This document shows positions 15,542 to 24,468 of a stretch of 36,077 nt of DNA, piece by piece (position 1 is the stretch's first letter; each line of letters opens with the position of its first letter). A model generated the notes under the pieces. The model was given only the letters and a program-made list of their open reading frames with translations. It was not told where the DNA came from and ran no database searches. Made by a program: the position numbers and the translations under genes. The stretch comes from Lysobacteraceae bacterium (GTDB lineage Bacteria > Pseudomonadota > Gammaproteobacteria > Xanthomonadales > Rhodanobacteraceae), in assembly GCA_028866435.1 (NCBI GenBank), contig JAGWIC010000028.1, forward strand, positions 1 to 36,077, written 5' to 3'.

Positions 15542-16821
15542 CAGATCACCACCAGCTCGGCATGCAGCGCGCCGGCCTGCTTGAGCGCCTGCAGGATCGA
15601 GATCAGGTCGCTCGGCGACGCGCCGACCTGGTTCACCGCGCGCACGATGGTGTCCAGGCTGACGCCCGGGCCGAACTTGAACATGTGGCCGCCGCTTTCG
15701 CTGATCTGCACGCTGCTGTTCTGCACCACCGCGGTCTGGCCCTTGCTGAACGGCCCGGGCTGGCTGACCTGCTGGTTTTCGCCGATGGTGACCTGGATCG
15801 CGCCATGCGCCACCGCCGCCGCGCTGACCCGCACGTCGGAGCCGATCACCACGGTGCCGGTGCGCGAATTGACCACCACCCGCGCCGGCGGCGCGCCCGG
15901 ATCGACATCGAGGTTCTGGATCGCGCCGAGCCAGGCCACCTTCTGCGAAGGGTCCTGCGGCGCCCTTACCGTCACGGTGCCGCCGTTGATCGCCTCGGCG
16001 GTGCCGGCACCGTAGGCGTGATTGACGGCCTGGGCGATCCGCGCGGCGGTGGTGAAGTCGGGGGTGTTGAGGTTGAGCATCAGGTCGCCCGCGCCGGCGA
16101 AGGCCGAGGGCGCGCTGCGCTCGACCGACGCGCCGCCGGGTATGCGGCCGCTGTCGTTGATGTTCACCTGCACGCTGGAGCCGCTCTTGCCCTGCGCGCT
16201 GGCGCCGCCGATGACCACGCTGCCCTGGGCGATGGCGTAGACGTTGCCGTCGGCGCCGTGCAGCGGCGTCATCAGCAGCTGGCCGCCACGCAGGGTCTTG
16301 GCATTGCCGATCGACGCCACGGTGACGTCGATGTTCTGCCCGGGCCTGGCGAACGGCGGCAGGTTGGCGGTGACGATCACCGCCGCGGCGTTCTTCAGTT
16401 GCGGGGTGACGTTGGCGGGTACGGTGACGCCGAACTGCCTGAGCATGTTTTCCAGGCTTTGGGTGGTGAACGGGGTCTGCGTGGTCTGGTCGCCGCTGCC
16501 GTCCAGCCCCACCACCAGGCCGTAGCCGATCAGCTGGTTGCTGCGCACGCCGCCGACCGAAGCCAGGTCCTGGATCTTGTCCGCGCGCGCCGGCGCCGGC
16601 AGCGCCAGCGCCACCATCGCGCACACCAGCAGGCCGACGCCCGAGGCGCGCCAGCGCGCCAGCACCTGGCGTATCGCGGCGCGCCGATGCTCGCCGGTCA
16701 GCCGCCCGCTGGTGGCCGGCACCAGATGCATCGCCTCGGCGTTCACGCGCGCGGCCGGCAGCGCCGGCGTCGCCGCCGCAGCTTGCGCGGGCCAGGGCCT
16801 CGTCAGCGGGCTCGGTTTCAT
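15541..16821 (-). CDS. flgI: Flagellar P-ring protein FlgI
   Basis: Periplasmic protein that forms the peptidoglycan-level bushing around the rod. The conserved body starts [20 protein letters not shown] and continues with [28 protein letters not shown] and, near the C-terminus, [20 protein letters not shown], all hallmark FlgI sequences. From the ATG at 16821 (one-base overlap with the flgH stop) the protein is 426 residues, about 50 longer than usual. The secretion signal lies inside, with its hydrophobic core at residues ~61-76 and cleavage after ARA at ~80. A downstream start (ATG at residue 31, or a GTG near residue 53) would give a normal-length signal peptide and may be the true one. 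Confidence 0.95.
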   Translation of the reverse strand: MKPSPLTRPWPAQAAAATPALPAARVNAEAMHLVPATSGRLTGEHRRAAIRQVLARWRASGVGLLVCAMVALALPAPARADKIQDLASVGGVRSNQLIGYGLVVGLDGSGDQTTQTPFTTQSLENMLRQFGVTVPANVTPQLKNAAAVIVTANLPPFARPGQNIDVTVASIGNAKTLRGGQLLMTPLHGADGNVYAIAQGSVVIGGASAQGKSGSSVQVNINDSGRIPGGASVERSAPSAFAGAGDLMLNLNTPDFTTAARIAQAVNHAYGAGTAEAINGGTVTVRAPQDPSQKVAWLGAIQNLDVDPGAPPARVVVNSRTGTVVIGSDVRVSAAAVAHGAIQVTIGENQQVSQPGPFSKGQTAVVQNSSVQISESGGHMFKFGPGVSLDTIVRAVNQVGASPSDLISILQALKQAGALHAELVVI

Positions 16822-17513
16822 CAGAACGGCATCCATTTGGAGTTGAAGAAGCGCGCCAGCCAGCCTTGCGTGTTGGCATCGGCGAGCGAGCCGCGGCCGG
16901 TGTATTCGATGTGCGCGTCGGCGACGCGGGTGGATGGCACACTGTTGTCCTGTGCGATGTCCTGCGGCCGCACGATGCCGGAGATGCGCACCAGCTCCTG
17001 CCCCTGGTTGATCGTCAGCAGCTTCTCGCCGCGCACGTACAGGTTGCCGTTGGACAGGCGCCTGGCCACGGTCACCGTGATCTGCCCGGTCAGCTGGTTG
17101 CTCTGGCTGCTGGAGCCGGCGCCGTCGAAGGCGTTCTTGCCGTTCACGCCGATGCTCACCGGCTTGCCGTTGAGGGTTACCCCCTGGCCGAGGATGGTGG
17201 GCGACCCGAGCGCCACGCTGTCGTTCTTGCTGGTGCTGGTGGTGGCCTTCTTGCTGGCCTGGGTGCTTTCCTGCAGCACGATGGTCAGGATGTCGCCGGT
17301 CCGGTGCGCATGGGTGTCGCTGAAGAGCTCCATGGCCTGGGCTTCGTGATAGATCGACCCGTCGACCGGCGGCGGCGTGTCGGTGTCCTTGGGCGCGGTG
17401 GCGGCCCACTGCGCATCGTCGCGCACGGCCGAGGGCTGGATGCAGCCGGCCAATGGCAACCAGGCGATGATGGCCAGTCCGCGCGCGATGGCATTGAACG
17501 GTTTCATCTTCAT
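16821..17513 (-). CDS. flgH: Flagellar L-ring lipoprotein FlgH
   Basis: 230-residue outer-membrane lipoprotein that forms the L ring. The start is the ATG at 17513 ([10 protein letters not shown]), 2 nt after the flgG stop; frames extending further upstream overlap flgG. The signal peptide ends in the lipobox LAGC with the acylated Cys at residue 24. Conserved FlgH sequences follow: [40 protein letters not shown] and [20 protein letters not shown], with a C-terminal ending of FFNSKWMPF. The length is standard and it is coupled by a one-base overlap to flgI. Confidence 0.97.
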   Translation of the reverse strand: MKMKPFNAIARGLAIIAWLPLAGCIQPSAVRDDAQWAATAPKDTDTPPPVDGSIYHEAQAMELFSDTHAHRTGDILTIVLQESTQASKKATTSTSKNDSVALGSPTILGQGVTLNGKPVSIGVNGKNAFDGAGSSSQSNQLTGQITVTVARRLSNGNLYVRGEKLLTINQGQELVRISGIVRPQDIAQDNSVPSTRVADAHIEYTGRGSLADANTQGWLARFFNSKWMPF

Positions 17514-17515
17514 GC

Positions 17516-18301
17516 TCACATGTTGGTCGTCAGGTTCTGCAGCATCTGGTCGGCCGCGCTGATCGCCTTGGAATTCATTTCGTAGGTGCGCTGGGTCTCG
17601 ATCATGTCGACCATCTCGCTGACCACGTTGACGTTGGACGACTCCAGCGAACCTTGCTGCAGGGTGCCCAGCCCGTTCAGGCCGGGGGTGCCGGTCTGCG
17701 GCGAGCCGCTGGAGGTGGTTTCCAGGTAGAGGTTGTCGCCGTTGGGCTGCAGGCCGGCCGGGTTGACGAAGTTGGCCAGCTGCAGGGTGCCGACCTGGAC
17801 CGACGCGGCGGCGCCGTTGGTGGTGGCCGACACGGTGCCGTCGGTGCCGATGGTGACGCTCTGGACGTTGGACGGCAGCGTCACCGGCGGGTCCAGCGGA
17901 TAGCCGTTGGCGGTGACCAGCTGGCCGTTGGCATCGGTCTGCAGCGAACCGTCGCGGGTATAGGCGACGGTGCCGTCGGGCATGCTCACCTGCAGGAAGC
18001 CGCTGCCCTGGATCGCCACGTCCAGCGAGTTGCCGGTCTGCGTGATGCTGCCCTGGGTGAACTTCTTCTCGGTGCCGACCACGCGCACGCCGGTGCCCAG
18101 CATCAGGCCGGAGGGGGACAGCGTCTGCTGCGTGGTCTGGCCGCCGGACTGGCCATCGTTCTGGTACATCAGGTCCTGGAACGTGGCGCGCGAACTCTTG
18201 AAGCCGGTGGTGCTGGCATTGGCCAGGTTGTTGGATATCACGTCCATGCGCGTCTGCTGCGCATCGAGGCCGGTCTTGGCAACCCAAAGGGAAGAAAGCA
18301 T
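17516..18301 (-). CDS. flgG: Distal rod protein FlgG
   Basis: 261-residue distal rod protein, the drive-shaft segment spanning the periplasm. The N-terminus ([31 protein letters not shown]) and the following FQDLMYQ with the QSGGQT rod-specific stretch are typical of FlgG. So are the central [20 protein letters not shown] and the C-terminal [20 protein letters not shown]. Length is exactly in the family range. It lies 34 nt after flgF and 2 nt before flgH. The [14 protein letters not shown] segment distinguishes it from the shorter paralogue FlgF next to it. Confidence 0.97.
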   Translation of the reverse strand: MLSSLWVAKTGLDAQQTRMDVISNNLANASTTGFKSSRATFQDLMYQNDGQSGGQTTQQTLSPSGLMLGTGVRVVGTEKKFTQGSITQTGNSLDVAIQGSGFLQVSMPDGTVAYTRDGSLQTDANGQLVTANGYPLDPPVTLPSNVQSVTIGTDGTVSATTNGAAASVQVGTLQLANFVNPAGLQPNGDNLYLETTSSGSPQTGTPGLNGLGTLQQGSLESSNVNVVSEMVDMIETQRTYEMNSKAISAADQMLQNLTTNM

Positions 18302-18335
18302 GGTCAGTCACTCCGGAAGTTGGCGCAGTCGTGCA

Positions 18336-19076
18336 TCAGTTCGACTGCAGAAGTTTGGTGGCGGAGGCGGCGTTGTCCTCGGCGCTCTTGATCGACTTGA
18401 TCTGCATGTCGTACTGGCGCGACAGGGCGATCATCTTCACCAGCTCGGCCGAGGCATTGACGTTGCTGCCCTCCAGCGCGCCGGACGTCACCCGCACGGC
18501 GGGGTCGACGCTGGCCTGCCCGCCGTTGGCCATGTGCATCAGGCCATCGCTGCCCAGGGTCAGCTGGCCCGCCGGCGGGTTGACCAGCTTGAGCTGGCCC
18601 AGCGCCGATACCGTGTTGGGCCCGTTGCCGGCCGGCACGGCCGAAATCGTGCCGTCCTCGCCGATGCGGATGTGCTGGCTGTCGCCGATCGTGATCGGCC
18701 CGGACGCACCCATCACCGGGTAGCCATGGGCATCGGTCAGCTGGCCGTCCGCGGTGATCTGCAGGTCGCCGGCGCGGGTATAGGCCTCCGAGCCATCCGG
18801 TGCCTGCACCGTCAGCCAGCCGCTGCCGTCCAGCGCCACGTCGAGCGGACGACCGGTCGTGCGGATCGCCCCCTGCGACAGGTCCTGGCCAATGCCGACC
18901 GCCACGGCGTTGATGCGCGTGGACAATCCGCTGCCGAGTACCGGCAGGCTCTTGAACGCACTCAGCTCGCTCTTGAAGCCGACGGTGCTGGCGTTCGCCA
19001 GGTTGTTGCTGACGGCCTCCTGCGCCCGCATCAGCTGCGTGGCTCCGGTCATCGCAAGGTAGAGGGAGTGGTCCAT
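18336..19076 (-). CDS. flgF: Proximal rod protein FlgF
   Basis: 246-residue rod protein. It carries the shared rod/hook N-terminal motif ([20 protein letters not shown]) and the matching C-terminal helix (SNVNASAELVKMIALSRQYD). The middle domain with GRPLDVALDGSGWLTVQAPDGSEAYTRAGD is the conserved strand region of FlgF/FlgG. It is shorter than FlgG and lacks the distal-rod GSGGQT-type insert, which supports FlgF. The start at 19076 lies 9 nt after the flgE stop. Confidence 0.96.
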   Translation of the reverse strand: MDHSLYLAMTGATQLMRAQEAVSNNLANASTVGFKSELSAFKSLPVLGSGLSTRINAVAVGIGQDLSQGAIRTTGRPLDVALDGSGWLTVQAPDGSEAYTRAGDLQITADGQLTDAHGYPVMGASGPITIGDSQHIRIGEDGTISAVPAGNGPNTVSALGQLKLVNPPAGQLTLGSDGLMHMANGGQASVDPAVRVTSGALEGSNVNASAELVKMIALSRQYDMQIKSIKSAEDNAASATKLLQSN

Positions 19077-19085
19077 GGCGGTTTA

Positions 19086-20303
19086 TCAGTGACCCACCGC
19101 GTTGAGCAGCGCCGACGCCAGCGTGCTGTCGGTGGACAGCACCTGCGCATTGGCCTGGTAGTCGCGCTGCGCCTGGATCATGTTGACCAGCTGCGAGGTG
19201 GTGTCCGAGGTATTGGAGCCTTCCAGCGCGCCGGACTGCACGCTGCCGAACAGGCCCACGCCGGCGGTACCCATGATGGCCACGCCGGAATCCCCGCTGG
19301 AGGCCCACCGGGAGTCGCCCAGCTGGCGCAGCCCCTGCAGGTTGTTGAAGTTGGCCAGCGCCAGCTGGCCGATCTTCGCGCTCTGGTTGTTCGAGTAGTT
19401 CGCCGTGACGATGCCGTCGGCATTCACGTCGATCGACGAGAAGGTGCCGGCGGCGTAGCCGTTCTGGGTGATCGCGCCGGGCGAGTAGGCGGTGCCGAAC
19501 TGGGTGGTGTTGGTCAGGTTGACGGTCAGCGCCAGCGGTGCCGAGCCGTTGCCCAGGTTCAACGGGGTGAAGGTCAGGTTGCCGCCGGCGGGGGTCAGCA
19601 GGTTGCCGTTGGTGTCGAAGGTGATCGGCTGCGTGCCGGCGCTGTTGCCATCGACGTACAGGTTCGCGTTCCAGGCGTTGGTGGCGGTCTTGACGTAGTA
19701 GACGGTGCCCTGGTGCGAGCCGCCCTGCGAGTCGTACACGGTGACCGGCGTGGCTGCGTTGTAGCTGGTCGCGTCGGTGGGGCTGAACGGGTTCACCGGC
19801 ACCGTGGCCGAGGCCGGCAGGTTCGAGGTCATGGTGACCAGGGTGGTCGGCGTGGCGTTGCTTTGCGCCGCGGTCAGGCTCAGCTTGGTCAGCGTGCTGG
19901 TATCGAAGCCACCGGCGCCATTGGGCGGGTACACCTGCAGGAAGGCGCCGCTCGGGGTCACCACGTCGTTGTTGGCATTCGTCTGGAAGTCGCCGGCGCG
20001 CGTATAGGTGACGCCGGTGCCGTCGTTGACCACGAACAGGCCGTTGCCGCTGATCGCCAGGTCCAGGCTGTTGTTGGTGGTCTGGATGCTGCCCTGCGCG
20101 AACTGTTGCGCCACGTCGAGCATGCGCGCGCCGCTGCCGACCGCGGTGGAGTTGAGGTTGACGCCGGTCACCGCGAACACGTCGGCGAACTGCGCGCTCG
20201 AGCCCTTGAAGCCGGTGGTGTTGGCGTTGGCGATGTTGTTGGCAATGACGTTGAGGTCTGCCTGGGCTGCATTGATTCCGCTGAGTGCCGTGGTCAAAGC
20301 CAT
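19086..20303 (-). CDS. flgE: Flagellar hook protein FlgE
   Basis: 405-residue hook subunit. The ATG at 20303 (MALTTALSGINAAQ) is chosen because GAGGAC lies about 9 nt upstream and the hook signature begins at once: NVIANNIANANTTGFKGSSA. The IQTTNNSLDLAISGNGLFVV region, the variable D1/D2 domains (~130-330, with VYDSQGGSHQGTVYYVKT) and the C-terminal LEGSNTSDTTSQLVNMIQAQ with RDYQANAQVLSTDS are all present. It follows flgD, which encodes its assembly cap, after a 40-nt gap. The length is within the normal range. Confidence 0.97.
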   Translation of the reverse strand: MALTTALSGINAAQADLNVIANNIANANTTGFKGSSAQFADVFAVTGVNLNSTAVGSGARMLDVAQQFAQGSIQTTNNSLDLAISGNGLFVVNDGTGVTYTRAGDFQTNANNDVVTPSGAFLQVYPPNGAGGFDTSTLTKLSLTAAQSNATPTTLVTMTSNLPASATVPVNPFSPTDATSYNAATPVTVYDSQGGSHQGTVYYVKTATNAWNANLYVDGNSAGTQPITFDTNGNLLTPAGGNLTFTPLNLGNGSAPLALTVNLTNTTQFGTAYSPGAITQNGYAAGTFSSIDVNADGIVTANYSNNQSAKIGQLALANFNNLQGLRQLGDSRWASSGDSGVAIMGTAGVGLFGSVQSGALEGSNTSDTTSQLVNMIQAQRDYQANAQVLSTDSTLASALLNAVGH

Positions 20304-20343
20304 GATGTGGTCCTCGAATGAAAGAGAGAGTGGATGGCGCGCG

Positions 20344-20997
20344 TCAGAGAATCTGCGCGACCTGGGCCAGCGGCACGCCGCCGATGCCGGACACCTGCAG
20401 GTAGGTGCCCACCGAGTTGCCGCCATAGCCCACGGCCGTCACCGTGCCGGCGGCGTAGGTCTCCAGCGAGCTGCCGTTGCTGGTCGCGGTCACGTTGTAG
20501 GTACCGGTCGCCGCGGCATGGCCGCTGTTGTCGGTGCCGTCCCAGCTGAACTGGGCGAGGCCGCTGTTCTGGTTGCCCAGGTCCATGGTGCGCACCACGT
20601 TGCCGGCGGCGTCGGTGATCTTGACGGTGACGTCGCCGGCGGTGCCGACGCTCGCCGCGCCGGTCACCTTGCTGCCGCCGTAGCTGAGCGTGGTCGAAGG
20701 CACCATCACCTGGCGATTGACCAGGCCGGCCGAGCCGAGCACCTGCGAGGTCTGCATCGAGGTGTTGAGGCTGCTGGTGAGCCCGTTGACCGCGGTCAGC
20801 AGGTCCTGCGAATTGGACAGCTGGCTGAACTGGGCCATCTGCGAGACGAACTGGGTGTTGTCCACCGGGTGGGTCGGGTCCTGCGCCTGCAGCTGGGCTG
20901 TCATCAGCTTGAGGAAATCCGCCTGCGACAGGCTTCCCGACACGGTCGAACCGAGCGTGGCGCTGGTGGCGGCGTTGTTGGTGTTGATCGTGGTCAT
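20344..20997 (-). CDS. flgD: Hook cap / scaffolding protein FlgD
   Basis: 217-residue scaffold that caps the growing hook and is shed when FlgK arrives. Family marks are LSQADFLKLMTAQLQAQDPT followed by HPVDNTQFVSQMAQFSQLSN, and a C-terminal FlgD Ig-like/Tudor part with NVVRTMDLGNQNSGLAQFSW and DGTDNSGHAAATGTYNVTAT. The start at 20997 (MTTINTNN) has GGAG about 8 nt upstream. It lies 17 nt after flgC. Confidence 0.96.
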   Translation of the reverse strand: MTTINTNNAATSATLGSTVSGSLSQADFLKLMTAQLQAQDPTHPVDNTQFVSQMAQFSQLSNSQDLLTAVNGLTSSLNTSMQTSQVLGSAGLVNRQVMVPSTTLSYGGSKVTGAASVGTAGDVTVKITDAAGNVVRTMDLGNQNSGLAQFSWDGTDNSGHAAATGTYNVTATSNGSSLETYAAGTVTAVGYGGNSVGTYLQVSGIGGVPLAQVAQIL

Positions 20998-21014
20998 GGG
21001 GCGCTCCGGGGCCG

Positions 21015-21455
21015 TTACTGGCCGAGGGCCAGGGTCTTCAGCATCAGTTGTTTGGTGGTGTTCATGACCTCGACGTTGTTCTGGTAGGAACGCGAGGCGG
21101 AAATCATGTTGACCAGCTCGTCGACGGGATTGACGTTGCTGGAGTAGACGTAGCCGTTGGCATCGGCCAGCGGGTTGCCGGGCTCGTAGTGGCTGGGAAT
21201 CGCCGCCTGGCTCTGGGTCACGCCGACCACCTGCACGCCGTTGGCGGCGCCGTTGTCCGCCGCGCCGCCCGCCGCGCCGGCCAGCGACTGCTGCTGCCGG
21301 ACCTGCGAGAACAGCGGCTCCTTGGCGCGGTAGGCGGCCTGCGGCGAACCGGCCACGCTGTCGGCGTTGGCCAGGTTGCTGGCCACGGTGTTGAGCCGGA
21401 CCGACTGTGCCGCCATGCCCGAGCCGGCGACGTTGAAGATGGAGAAGAGTGACAT
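21015..21455 (-). CDS. flgC: Proximal rod protein FlgC
   Basis: 146-residue proximal rod protein. It has the N-terminal [20 protein letters not shown] with [13 protein letters not shown] and the C-terminal [20 protein letters not shown] with [20 protein letters not shown], both diagnostic of FlgC. The start codon at 21455 shares one base with the flgB stop (TGATG), so translation is coupled. The Gln/Gly/Ala-rich loop around residues 55-80 ([19 protein letters not shown]) is slightly longer than usual. Confidence 0.96.
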   Translation of the reverse strand: MSLFSIFNVAGSGMAAQSVRLNTVASNLANADSVAGSPQAAYRAKEPLFSQVRQQQSLAGAAGGAADNGAANGVQVVGVTQSQAAIPSHYEPGNPLADANGYVYSSNVNPVDELVNMISASRSYQNNVEVMNTTKQLMLKTLALGQ

Positions 21456-21856
21456 CAGCCCTGTCCCGTGATGGCGGTGCGCAGCATGTGGATCTGCGCG
21501 GTGATGAACGAGAGGCTGGCCTGGTAGTGCACGCTGTTGGCGGCGAAATCCGCCTGCTGCACCTGTTCGTCGACCGTGTTGCCATCCATGCTGGGCTGGT
21601 CGGGTACCTGGTAGGCCAGTGGCACATTCGAGGCGCTATTGCCGCTGCCGATCTGCCCTGCGGCAGTGGTCGCCAGCGCGAGGTTGCCGGAGTCGCCCGC
21701 GGCCGAGGCCAGCGCCTTGCGGAAATCGATGTCGCGCGCGAGATATCCCGGCGTGTCGACATTGGCCATGTTGCTGGCCAGCACTTCGCTGCGACGCTGC
21801 CAGAGGTTCAGCGCCCGGGTGTTGATACCGAACAGGTTGTCAGTGGTCAGGCTCAT
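21455..21856 (-). CDS. flgB: Proximal rod protein FlgB, first gene of the flgB-L operon
   Basis: 133-residue proximal rod protein. The start is the ATG at 21856 ([10 protein letters not shown]), with GGAG 8 nt upstream; an ATG five codons earlier has no such site. It shows the FlgB pattern: [20 protein letters not shown] then [14 protein letters not shown], and at the end [20 protein letters not shown] with [19 protein letters not shown]. It is first in a block of eleven co-oriented flagellar genes (flgB to flgL, about 10.4 kb) and sits 39 nt behind a sigma-54 promoter. Confidence 0.96.
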   Translation of the reverse strand: MSLTTDNLFGINTRALNLWQRRSEVLASNMANVDTPGYLARDIDFRKALASAAGDSGNLALATTAAGQIGSGNSASNVPLAYQVPDQPSMDGNTVDEQVQQADFAANSVHYQASLSFITAQIHMLRTAITGQG

Positions 21857-21894
21857 CGCTTCGCTCCGCATCGCCGTAGCTGCACGGGAGTGGA

Positions 21895-21910
21895 GGCAAA
21901 TTGCATGCCA
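21895..21910 (-). promoter_or_regulatory. Sigma-54 promoter of the flgB operon
   Basis: On the minus strand TGGCATGCAATTTGCC has GG and GC exactly 10 nt apart and matches TGGCAYG-N4-TTGC at every consensus base. It ends 39 nt before the flgB ATG. A 9-bp inverted repeat lies 6 nt upstream of it. Confidence 0.85.
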
Positions 21911-21915
21911 TGGGC

Positions 21916-21944
21916 CTGAAACCCTTGCTGCGACTGGGTTTCAG
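21916..21944. repeat. 9-bp inverted repeat upstream of the flgB promoter
   Basis: CTGAAACCC (21916-21924) and GGGTTTCAG (21936-21944) are perfect inverted arms around an 11-nt loop. The element lies 70 nt after the cheV stop and just upstream of the flgB -24 box. It may terminate cheV, though there is no T-run, or serve as an activator site. Confidence 0.6.
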
Positions 21945-21956
21945 CGAATCACGGCG

Positions 21957-21968
21957 ACGCCATGGCGT
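21957..21968. promoter_or_regulatory. 12-bp perfect palindrome between cheV and flgB
   Basis: ACGCCATGGCGT is self-complementary and centred about 54 bp upstream of the flgB -24 GG. Its distance suits an enhancer site for a sigma-54 activator, but the sequence does not resemble the Pseudomonas FleQ box as I know it. Confidence 0.35.
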
Positions 21969-21995
21969 GCCGGTGCGGGAGCGGAGACGGTTTGT

Positions 21996-22005
21996 TGACG
22001 CGTCA
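21996..22005. promoter_or_regulatory. 10-bp perfect palindrome just after cheV
   Basis: TGACGCGTCA is self-complementary and starts about 9 nt downstream of the cheV stop (on the minus strand), roughly 92 bp upstream of the flgB -24 element. It could be an upstream activator site or chance in GC-rich DNA. Confidence 0.3.
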
Positions 22006-22013
22006 GTGGCGCG

Positions 22014-22967
22014 TCATTCGGCCCACGCCGTCGGGCCGGGCGGCGGTTCGTCCGCGGACAGCATGTCGAGCACCACCTGGGCCAGCACGTCGGGCTGGAA
22101 TTTCGCCACGAAGCGGTCCGCCTTGACCTCCTTCACCAGCGCCTCGTTGAACAGGCCGCTGAGGGAACTGTGCAGCACCACCTTGAGCCGGCGCAGGGCG
22201 GGAGCCTCGCGAATGGCGCGGGTCAGCGCGTAGCCGTCGAGCCGGGGCATCTCGATGTCCGACAGGACCAGCCCGACCTGCTGCTCCTCGCCGGCCTGCG
22301 CGAACTCCAGCAAGCGATCCAGGGCCTCGCGGCCGTCATGCGCGACCACGCACTCGATATTCATCTTGCCGAGCAGGCCGACCACCCGCCGCCGCGCGAT
22401 CAGCGAGTCGTCCACCACCATCACCCGCCGGCGATGCCGCGCGCCGCCGCCGAGGTGCTGCTGGATCTGCGCGGAAAGCTCGGCCGGAGGGGCATCGATG
22501 CTGGCCAGCACGTGTTCCACGTCGACCACCGCGAGCAGGGCGCCGTTGATGCGCGTGATGGCGTTGACCCTCGCGCCGTAGCCAAGCGTGCTGGGCGGCG
22601 CCACCAGCGACGCGCCGTCGCAATGCACCATGTGCTGCACGTCGGCCACCAGGAAACCCTGCATGGTGCGGCTGAACTCGGTCACCATCAGGTGCGCCGA
22701 GGCCACCTCGAGCAGCGGCTCGTAGCCCAGCGCCGCGGCCAGGTCGATCACCGGTATGGTCTGCCCGCGGTAGTCGCAGGTGCCGGCCTGCAGCGGGTGC
22801 CGCCCGGGCATGCGCTCGATCGGCGGGCGCCGTAGCACTTCGCGCACCTTGAATACATTGATGCCGAACAACTGCGCATCGCCCAGCCGGAACAGCAACA
22901 TGGCCACCCGGTTGTGCCCGGCCAGCTGGGTATGCTCCTCCACCTTGTCCAGCAGCGTGCTGCCCAT
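22014..22967 (-). CDS. cheV: Chemotaxis coupling protein CheV (CheW domain plus receiver)
   Basis: 317-residue cytoplasmic adapter that links chemoreceptors to CheA and can be phosphorylated. Residues ~18-160 are a CheW-like domain (LLFRLGDAQLFGINVFKVRE, DYRGQTIPVIDLAAALGY, NAITRINGALLAVVDVEHVL). Residues ~181-305 are a receiver domain with acidic pair D186/D187 (VMVVDDSLIARR), phospho-acceptor D237 (LVLSDIEMPRLDG), S267 in place of Thr, and K289. The ribosome binding site GAGGAAA is strong. A sigma-28 promoter precedes it, and it diverges from the mcp-flgA pair. All receiver catalytic residues are present, so it should be phosphorylatable. Confidence 0.96.
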   Translation of the reverse strand: MGSTLLDKVEEHTQLAGHNRVAMLLFRLGDAQLFGINVFKVREVLRRPPIERMPGRHPLQAGTCDYRGQTIPVIDLAAALGYEPLLEVASAHLMVTEFSRTMQGFLVADVQHMVHCDGASLVAPPSTLGYGARVNAITRINGALLAVVDVEHVLASIDAPPAELSAQIQQHLGGGARHRRRVMVVDDSLIARRRVVGLLGKMNIECVVAHDGREALDRLLEFAQAGEEQQVGLVLSDIEMPRLDGYALTRAIREAPALRRLKVVLHSSLSGLFNEALVKEVKADRFVAKFQPDVLAQVVLDMLSADEPPPGPTAWAE

Positions 22968-23017
22968 GCAGTTTCCTCTTCAACCAGCAGACACCGCGGC
23001 GGCGGCCCGTGCGAGCG

Positions 23018-23044
23018 GTATCGGCGATGGCGCGACGGACTTGA
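23018..23044 (-). promoter_or_regulatory. Sigma-28 promoter of cheV
   Basis: On the minus strand: -35 TCAAGTCC (23044-23037), an 11-nt spacer, -10 GCCGATAC (23025-23018). The -10 matches the FliA consensus at 7/8 and spacing is exact. It lies about 51 nt before the cheV ATG and is arranged back to back with the sigma-54 promoter at 23076-23091. Confidence 0.78.
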
Positions 23045-23075
23045 GCGGCGGGCCGCCACGCGACGGCGTCTTCAC

Positions 23076-23091
23076 TGGCACGTGAATTGCT
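23076..23091 (+). promoter_or_regulatory. Sigma-54 promoter of the chemoreceptor-flgA operon
   Basis: TGGCACGTGAATTGCT matches the sigma-54 consensus TGGCACG-N4-TTGCW perfectly, with GG and GC 10 nt apart. It lies about 72 nt before the chemoreceptor ATG at 23164. As flgA is needed for P-ring assembly, early-class sigma-54 control makes sense. Confidence 0.88.
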
Positions 23092-23163
23092 TGCTCAAGT
23101 TTTGAACGGCTCTGACGATGCAGCCACAGCGAATCCCGCCATACGCAAGGTGACTTCCACCCC

Positions 23164-24468
23164 ATGAGCTTTATCCGGAAACAGCAACTGACCGCGCTGG
23201 TGCAGGCCGCCGCCGCAGGCAATCATGCGCAGGTGGAGTCGCTGCGGCAAAAGCACCCGCGCGCCGCGCAGGCATTGGCGCCGTTGCTGGCCATGGTGGC
23301 CGAACGGCCGCCCGCCGCGGTCGCCTTGCAGACGATGGAACAGCAAAGCCTGGTGCTCGGTGCCGCGCAGCAGCTGAGCCGGGAACAGGCCGCGCTGGAC
23401 CAGGCCGCGATCGAAAGCCGCCACAGCGTCGATCGTTTGACGGATGGCAGCGCCGGGATATCGACGGCCCTGCAGCAGGTCGGCCGTGAACTCGAACGCG
23501 CCGGCAGCTCCGGGCTGGTCGGCCAGAACAGCGTCAGCGAACTGGACGGGCAGCTGCGGCTGCTGCGCAGCGCGCTGTCGACGATGAACCGCAACCAGAG
23601 CAAGCTGGCCGAACAGGTCGCGCAAATCCGCAAGCTGACCGGCGTGGTCCAGGAGATCGCCCACCAGACCAACCTGGTGGCGCTGAACGCGGCCATCGAG
23701 GCGGCGCGCGCCGGCGAGGCGGGACGCGGCTTTGCCGTGGTCGCCGACGAGGTCAAGCAGCTGGCCGAAAAAACCGCGCTGACCACCAGCGAGATCGAAC
23801 TGGTCACCGGCTCGATCGGCACCTTCTCGCTGCAACTGGATGGCGACGTGCAGCAGGGCCTGCGCCAGCTCGAGCGCGCGCAGGCGGGCATCGTGCAGGC
23901 CGGTACGGCGCTGCGCGAAGGCAGCGAATCGCTTGGCGCGGTCAGCGGGCGGGTCGGCACCCTGCAACAGTCGCACGACGCCCAGCACGCGCGCGCCACC
24001 ACCACCCAGGCCGCGCTGGGGGCGCTGCAGCGCCGCGGCAGCGAGGCCAGGCGCCAGGCCGAGGCCTTGAGCCGCGCCGCCTTGCTGGCGCACCGGCTGG
24101 GCCTGAACTGGCTCGAGGGCGAAAGCGGCAGCGACCCGGCCAGCCTCAGCCTGACCGTGCGCGAGACCGTGCTGAGCCTGCGCCAGGCGATGGACCTGGC
24201 CTTGCTCGAACCCGGCGCGCTCGACCGCCGCTGGTTCGATACGCACGCATTGAACCGCAGCCTCGACCGGCTGACCGCCCTCCAGCAAGACCCCGCGGCC
24301 GGGGCAGCGCTCGGCCAGACCGGCGCGAAGCTGCTGGAGCAGAGCAGCCACTTTGTCAGCCTGCTTTGCGACGGCCAGGTCGAACAGGCCGCCCAGTTGT
24401 CGCGGGAGCTGGAAGCCGGTCGCGAAGTCCTGCTCGGCCAGCTGAGCGCCCTGCTGGCGAACGCATGA
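23164..24468 (+). CDS. Soluble methyl-accepting chemotaxis protein (cytoplasmic chemoreceptor)
   Basis: 434-residue chemoreceptor. The hairpin tip that contacts CheA and CheW is unmistakable at ~163-200: [40 protein letters not shown]. There is no signal peptide or membrane segment, so it is cytoplasmic. The first ~95 residues are helical with no recognised sensor fold, and the C-terminal ~130 residues (after ~300) form another helical region of unknown role. The zinc-binding CZB motif was looked for and not found. The start at 23164 (MSFIRKQQ) is preceded by AAGGTGA. Its stop overlaps the flgA start by 4 nt, an unusual pairing of receptor and P-ring chaperone. A sigma-54 promoter lies upstream. 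The ligand is unknown. Confidence 0.88.
   Translation: MSFIRKQQLTALVQAAAAGNHAQVESLRQKHPRAAQALAPLLAMVAERPPAAVALQTMEQQSLVLGAAQQLSREQAALDQAAIESRHSVDRLTDGSAGISTALQQVGRELERAGSSGLVGQNSVSELDGQLRLLRSALSTMNRNQSKLAEQVAQIRKLTGVVQEIAHQTNLVALNAAIEAARAGEAGRGFAVVADEVKQLAEKTALTTSEIELVTGSIGTFSLQLDGDVQQGLRQLERAQAGIVQAGTALREGSESLGAVSGRVGTLQQSHDAQHARATTTQAALGALQRRGSEARRQAEALSRAALLAHRLGLNWLEGESGSDPASLSLTVRETVLSLRQAMDLALLEPGALDRRWFDTHALNRSLDRLTALQQDPAAGAALGQTGAKLLEQSSHFVSLLCDGQVEQAAQLSRELEAGREVLLGQLSALLANA

Noticed and set aside
23164-24468. Zinc-binding CZB domain at the end of the soluble chemoreceptor
   Set aside because: The required His and Cys spacing was looked for and not found.
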